In this document: in pieces, positions 59,433 to 64,000 of the stretch
Position numbering within the stretch: the first letter of the stretch is position 1
Layout: each line of letters opens with the position of its first letter
Assembly (NCBI GenBank): GCA_964059195.1
Contig: CAXKWD010000006.1
Location: 68,465,073-68,529,072, forward strand
Direction: 5' to 3'
DNA: 64,000 nucleotides
Source: Ectobius pallidus
Lineage: Eukaryota; Arthropoda; Insecta; Blattodea; Ectobiidae
Made by a program: the position numbers and the translations under genes
The notes under the pieces: model-generated
What the model saw: only the letters and a program-made list of their open reading frames with translations
The model's database searches: none
Told to the model about the DNA's origin: nothing

Positions 59433-60852
59433 AAGTCTTTACATTGAGAAAATATAGTTTCCCGTTTCTGAAAACTTCCCTAACGATTTTGTTAGAATTT
59501 AGTATAAAAACTTCTTACACCAACAACTAAAACTTTTTTTAAATCAGCAAAGGGTAGTTCAAAGATACTTAGTACTGCCCACTGGAAAATAAATCTCGGC
59601 ATCAGACTGAAACAATAGATTATGCATTCGATTATGCATTCCTTGCATTACGACCTATTATTCCACGTCAGAATGTGAAGTGAGGATAGGTAAAGGTAAA
59701 AAAATATATATGTGAGTGCATGAGATTTTATTTGGCTTGTGTATCTTTAGGAATGAGACACGTCTCACGAACGAAGCGAGTTCTGCTTCATATTACAACC
59801 ACTTTAGCATACATGAAAATAAATTAATTTTTTCGATTAAAAAATTCTACACAAATTGCATAATACAAATGTAATATTCCTTTTTGTAAATTATAGGCTA
59901 TTAACTTAAAGAAATGACATTTTTATTTGAGACACCTTTAACAATAAATTTTGAAAGGGTGGTTTTAAGCTACTTATTTCAAACACAAAGTTATAATTTA
60001 AGTATTTTCTCGCGAATAATGTGACTTGGAATGAAGCTGAAAACAGTGAATGCGCATTTCTGCAACACAGTCATGACTACAAATGGAATATATTAACGAT
60101 AGAGGAAGTTATGTGTTCCACATCAGAATTCTTCTTGGCATCTTTCCCTACCACAAGACGTTTGTCATTTCAAAATAATATTTATAATACAGTACATCCA
60201 TTATGATTTTTGTGTGACTTTTATTGACCTGAAGGAGTAAACAATTTTTAAATGAATAATTAAATACAATAAAAATACACCACAGTAAAATAAATAAGAG
60301 GGAAAGGAATGAAATATTTATTTGTAGGCCCTAGAGGCCCTGGGTAAAATAAGTAGGCCTAAGGCTTAGAGTCTAAAAGCTATAAGTTTGCCAAATTTCA
60401 AGTTTCTAGTTCATGTGGAAGTGGGAAAACATCAATGTTAATGAGTGGGTGATCTAGACTGTCATAGATGTGATTGACGTCACGAGTACCCAGCCAATTT
60501 TTCCATACTTACAGGAAAGTTAGAAATACCAAATTTTGCACGTTTGTAGCAGTTGAATGTGACAATATTCTTGCCAAATTTTATGATTGTAGCTGTCCTA
60601 TAAATGTATCAAATATTACATAATATTACATAACGTGAGGAAAATATACAAAATTTACTTCCAAAAATCTAACTTTATCCAAGGTATAACTGATGGAGGA
60701 CCGATAAAACGTCATAGGCAAAATCCGTTACTGCTGGTGTCACCGGATTTTGATACGACTTAATATTTAGCTAACAAAAAAAAAAAAAAGTCTACACAGA
60801 CCTGGATCATTGGGAAGTGGGCAAACAATTATATCAATGAGGTAGCCACGCG
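59433..60852. other. No gene recognised
   Basis: AT-rich; the poly-A at 60777-60790 is simple. TAGGCCTA at 60354. Confidence 0.4.
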
Positions 60853-61061
60853 ACATTGCGGTATAATGATGATTTGTTATTTAAATTATTAATTGGCCGT
60901 TACTCCGGTATTTTGGTCCAAAATCAATAGTGATCTTGCTATGAACGTTATAAGTGTGTATAGGCCTACTAAGTTTCATGAAAGTTTGATAAAGCGTATT
61001 CGAGTTATGGCGCCCGTCCACAAAAGTAATCTTAGAAAGTACCATTCTGGCACTTAATGAA
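60853..61061 (+). repeat. Family N repeat, copy D
   Basis: Starts acattgcggtataatgatga, equivalent to 3125 in the copy at 2893-3394. It runs through gttactccggta, atcaatagtgatcttgcta, aagtttcatgaaagtttgat and cgagttatggcgc, then lacks the acagac/ggacagac tract entirely, and ends agaaagtaccattctggcac. Confidence 0.7.
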
Positions 61062-62302
61062 GCCATGTACTTTTATTCATTAGTTATAATTAAGGTAGAT
61101 ACTTTTCATTGCGAAAACAAAATGCAGTAAATTGTACCAACGTTATTTCCTCATGATATGTTAATCTTTGCATGCACGCAAGTGATATGCATTTGGTAGC
61201 AGCAATAAGATAGCAGTGGCCAGCGGCAGGTTCCGCATCCCTTAATTTGCGAGGCTGAACCGTCGCAGCTAGTTCTCATCAGCGTCAGTTTCAGGTTAAT
61301 TTATCTGTTGGGCTGGCTGCAGTAATACACGACACGGGTATGAATTCAAGTATAATTTCATTATGACAGATTGTGTAGTTACAGAGAGTGCTTATATTTC
61401 GTTATCCCCCCCAGCTTGTCTGAAGATTTAATTACGATTGCATTTTGTACACTGCTTTAATTCATTATTTTTAATCTCCACCTACCTCATGTAACTCGAT
61501 ATTATATTTGAAAAATCCTCATGTTATCTGCATTAATTTGGCATCGCTTTAGATTAAAGCACTTTTGTGACCTGCTTAAGAGCAGGGTAGGAGAAACCTG
61601 TTTGATAAAAATAAAGGTCCTGGTACTGTATAGGTTTTCTAGTTGTATGAATAGATTTACAATGTCAAAGCCCCTACTTTATATTCTAGTGAAGTTAACT
61701 AATGACAAATCATGCTAATCGTCCGTATCACTTAGTCATTTATGATCCATAATCAATATTTTCTAATATCTTGAAGGCTATAAGTTAAAATAAACTAATA
61801 TCCTTGAAAGCTATTAATAAATAAATATTCTTTAAAATTTACAAAATGGTAGTCTAACTTCAGGTACAAATTGTGATGAAATTACTATTAATACTGACTG
61901 TGATATCACATCTTCACACTATGTGTATCTTCTGTAGGCTATTTGTAAGTAGAACATGTACTTACAGATTTAGTGAAATGGAGGAAATTCAAATGATAGA
62001 GTGATTCACAGAATCATGGAAGGTATAAAGGGGACAGAAGGTTAAATGATGAGAATTTTGTTGAAATTAATGTTTTTTTATGAGAACAACCTTAATGCAT
62101 AGTAATATTGGTTAAGTTTCGGCGCCTTAGGCCTCTCGTAAAGATACATTTATTGGGGATGTAAGTTTGTTGTAGTAAAGATGTACAAAACATAATGCGT
62201 GATGTTTTTTTTTTTTATATCCGACAATTTAAGTTAATGACAGGTTTCATTTTGAAATATCTAAATTCCTCAGCATTAATTTTTAGTAACGCAAAAAACA
62301 AT
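61062..62302. other. No gene recognised
   Basis: A GC-balanced patch at 61200-61340 (ggccagcggcaggttccgca) is not identified. The remainder is AT-rich. Confidence 0.4.
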
Positions 62303-62870
62303 AAAATCAGGTAAACTGATAAAACAAAGTTTCAGAATGTTTTTGTTGAATCAATTATAATTGCAATTATGATATGCAGAAAATAAGTTTCTTTATCAGA
62401 TTAAAATCGACCAGCGTCAGCAGAACTACAGATTTGTGATATCTTGACAATCGCGCAGTCACATAAAAATAGAAAAATAAAATAAAAAATCCATGTCAAA
62501 TCGGCCGGCACCGGGATTTGATCCAGGGATCTCCAGAATACGAATCGAAGACGTTACCATTTGGCCAACTCAGTCAGTTTGACGATATAGTTTGATAAGC
62601 ATATGTGAAAGAATAGTGTTATTTATGGAAACTAAAATGTATTCCAACTTGAAATTCACTGGAAAATAACTGAGCTAATTATTTCACAGTAATGTACCTT
62701 CTGTATACAACAGTATTCATGTAGTACTCAATTTCAACTACTTGAACGAAGTAAACAAACATCTGAATGCATTGCATCAAAGCCCTCAATGATAAAAAAA
62801 ATGCGGCATTGTATCTCAACTAATGTTGACAGATAAATATGATATGAATTTGATTTGATAATTTCAAGTA
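62303..62870 (+). repeat. Family N repeat, 5' part (copy G), interrupted
   Basis: 62303-62447 (aaaatcaggtaaactgataa ... cagcagaactacagatttgt) is repeated at 63866-64000. After an interruption the family resumes at ~62595 with gataagcatatgtgaaagaa and includes aaacatctgaatgcattgca, matching 3075 and 6840. The interruption contains a tRNA-like element, so it looks like a nested insertion. Confidence 0.65.
62500..62583 (-). mobile_element. tRNA-like SINE head nested in family N
   Basis: The minus strand reads ctgagttggccaaatggtaa (A-box-like) and ggagatccctggatcaaatc (B box GGATCAAATCCC), then ccggtgccggccga. It sits between two parts of a family N copy. Confidence 0.55.
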
Positions 62871-62945
62871 ATTTTCAGAAATTATATAATTTTTCAAGGG
62901 AAGGAATGGTATGTTTGGATTTTAATTGTCTGCGATATTTCCAGC
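62860..62945 (+). repeat. Segment shared with 18135-18215
   Basis: ttcagaaattatataatttt and caagggaagga are common to both sites, followed by ggattttaattg/gaattttaatgttg. This indicates a second, mostly lost copy of the RTE-like repeat at 17334-18367. Confidence 0.65.
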
Positions 62946-63270
62946 TGAAATTATCAATATTTTACAGCTGGTGCCCGCGCCTTCGCCCGCCATTATTAAT
63001 TGACTCCAGGATTTTTAAGAAATTTACACTGGCAGTTTATTAAAAATGTTTGTGGTTCAGAGCTATGAAAATTGTAAGTAAAAATAAAATTATAATATTT
63101 GTTCATTGTGTTCATTTTACTTAGGCCTTACATATAGTAAAGAAACTGTTTTCCTGATTTTGTACTATTCGTGAAAGTTTCGCTGATTGGTTGGCCTCGA
63201 GCCAATCAAAATGCTTCGAATTGTCGGAGAACGAAGATTATATTATAATAGACGTGACTGTTAAGTATTC

Positions 63271-63390
63271 GTTATTTCAGTACCAGTTAACCGATTTGGT
63301 CTAAATTCAGTAGACTTCTTTCCATGTAAGTCATAAGTGCGTACACCAAGTTTCATGTAACTCGATAAAACGTATTTGAGGTATCGCACC
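63271..63390 (+). repeat. Family N repeat, copy E (truncated)
   Basis: Contains ttaaccgatttggtctaaat, agacttctttccatgtaagt, accaagtttcatgtaactcg and tttgaggtatcgcacc, then stops before the acagac tract. It lies immediately upstream of another copy in the same orientation. Confidence 0.7.
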
Positions 63391-63410
63391 TTTATTATAT
63401 ACTTCCGTTA

Positions 63411-63629
63411 AAATAGGCACTAAATTGGGCATTACTCCGATACCGGTGAACCGATTTGGTCCAATATCAATAGGGTTCTTCCCATGGACGTTATAAATGC
63501 ATATATCAAGTTTCATAAAAATCCGATAAAGCTTATTTGAGTTATGGCGCGTACAGACACACGGAAAGACGGACAGACATTTTCTGTCCCCCACACAATC
63601 TCATAAAGTACCATTCTGGAACTTAATAA
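63411..63629 (+). repeat. Family N repeat, copy F
   Basis: Starts taaaataggcactaaattgg (as at 6986). It has a full core with aaaatccgataaagcttatt, gagttatggcgcgtacagac and ggaaagacggacagacattt. It ends aaagtaccattctggaactt-aataa. The 87-codon minus-strand frame is a by-product. Confidence 0.75.
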
Positions 63630-63865
63630 AAGGATTCTACCCGAAGTATTTGGTATAACTATTGAAACCTCTATATTGACCAGGTCTGAACTGTAACGCC
63701 TGATGAGTATGACTAGACTTCCCGCGTTACTCTTGTGCTCAAGTAGTTCCCGCGTTATCGTCTGCAGGCGGACTGCTTGATCTCTAATAACAAAGTAATG
63801 TGACTGACACTAGAGCTATTTGTCAATTAAAAATATTGCGTATAAATTAAAATCATTAATCAAAT

Positions 63866-64000
63866 AAAATCAGGTAAACTAATATAACAAAGTGCCAGAA
63901 TGTTTTTGTTGAATCAATTATAATTGCAAATATGATATGCAGAAAATAAGTTTTTTTATCAGATTAAAATCGACGAGCGTCAGCAGAACTACAGATTTGT
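63866..64000 (+). repeat. Family N repeat, 5' part (copy H), runs off window
   Basis: Nearly identical to 62303-62447: aaaatcaggtaaactaatat, gttgaatcaattataattgc, tatgatatgcagaaaataag, gcgtcagcagaactacagat. It continues past the window edge, so the family's full 5' structure may be visible downstream. Confidence 0.8.

Noticed and set aside
1..64000. Bacterial-style operons, ribosome binding sites, terminators, or an endogenous virus
   Set aside because: No long open frames, no prokaryotic signals and no viral motif recognised. All reverse-transcriptase traces are of the non-LTR type.

Overview
This window is AT-rich animal nuclear DNA, almost certainly from an arthropod, and contains no gene I can recognise as a functional host gene. 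An insect is favoured by the TTAGG pentamer tract at 18611-18660 (the arthropod telomere unit), by insect-type mariner, hAT, Tigger/pogo and Sailor-like DNA elements, and by many tRNA-derived SINEs. The palindrome TAGGCCTA is strongly enriched (18 exact copies by eye). A cockroach-like (Blattodea) genome fits my general impression, but that is inference. The sequence reads as intergenic or long-intron DNA filled with layers of decayed mobile elements.

Layout. 0-7.3 kb: two AAGACC arrays and three copies of a non-coding repeat family ending in a conserved 'taccattctgg' terminus (called family N here). 7.3-11.9 kb: a rearranged mariner, a SINE, a 0.93 kb hAT remnant, and a decayed jockey/CR1-type reverse transcriptase. 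12-25 kb: mostly unrecognised AT-rich DNA with a full SINE bounded by a target-site duplication, an RTE-like repeat, tRNA-like heads and the telomere-type tract. 25-31 kb: a fragment of a mobile-element-associated protein, a 2.9 kb element with ~490 bp inverted repeats carrying a broken Cys-rich protein gene, and a Tigger/pogo MITE. 33-37 kb: a perfect 200 bp palindrome inside a duplication-flanked insertion, a broken DD82E (Sailor-type) transposase, a LINE C-terminal fragment and a small foldback. 42-50 kb: TA-rich and foldback repeats, a LINE C-terminus and a second full SINE. 52-56 kb: a deleted mariner and a hAT remnant. 59-64 kb: another SINE and a cluster of family N copies with a SINE nested among them.

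All coding traces are broken by frameshifts, stops or deletions, so no working gene set is present. The most useful observations are the long-TIR element (27391-30274), the perfect palindrome with 13-bp flanking repeats (33685-33943), the DD82E transposase relic (34975-36200), the AAGACC arrays sharing an 'attagtgatgagc' edge, and family N. All homology calls are from recognition of motifs, without database searches.
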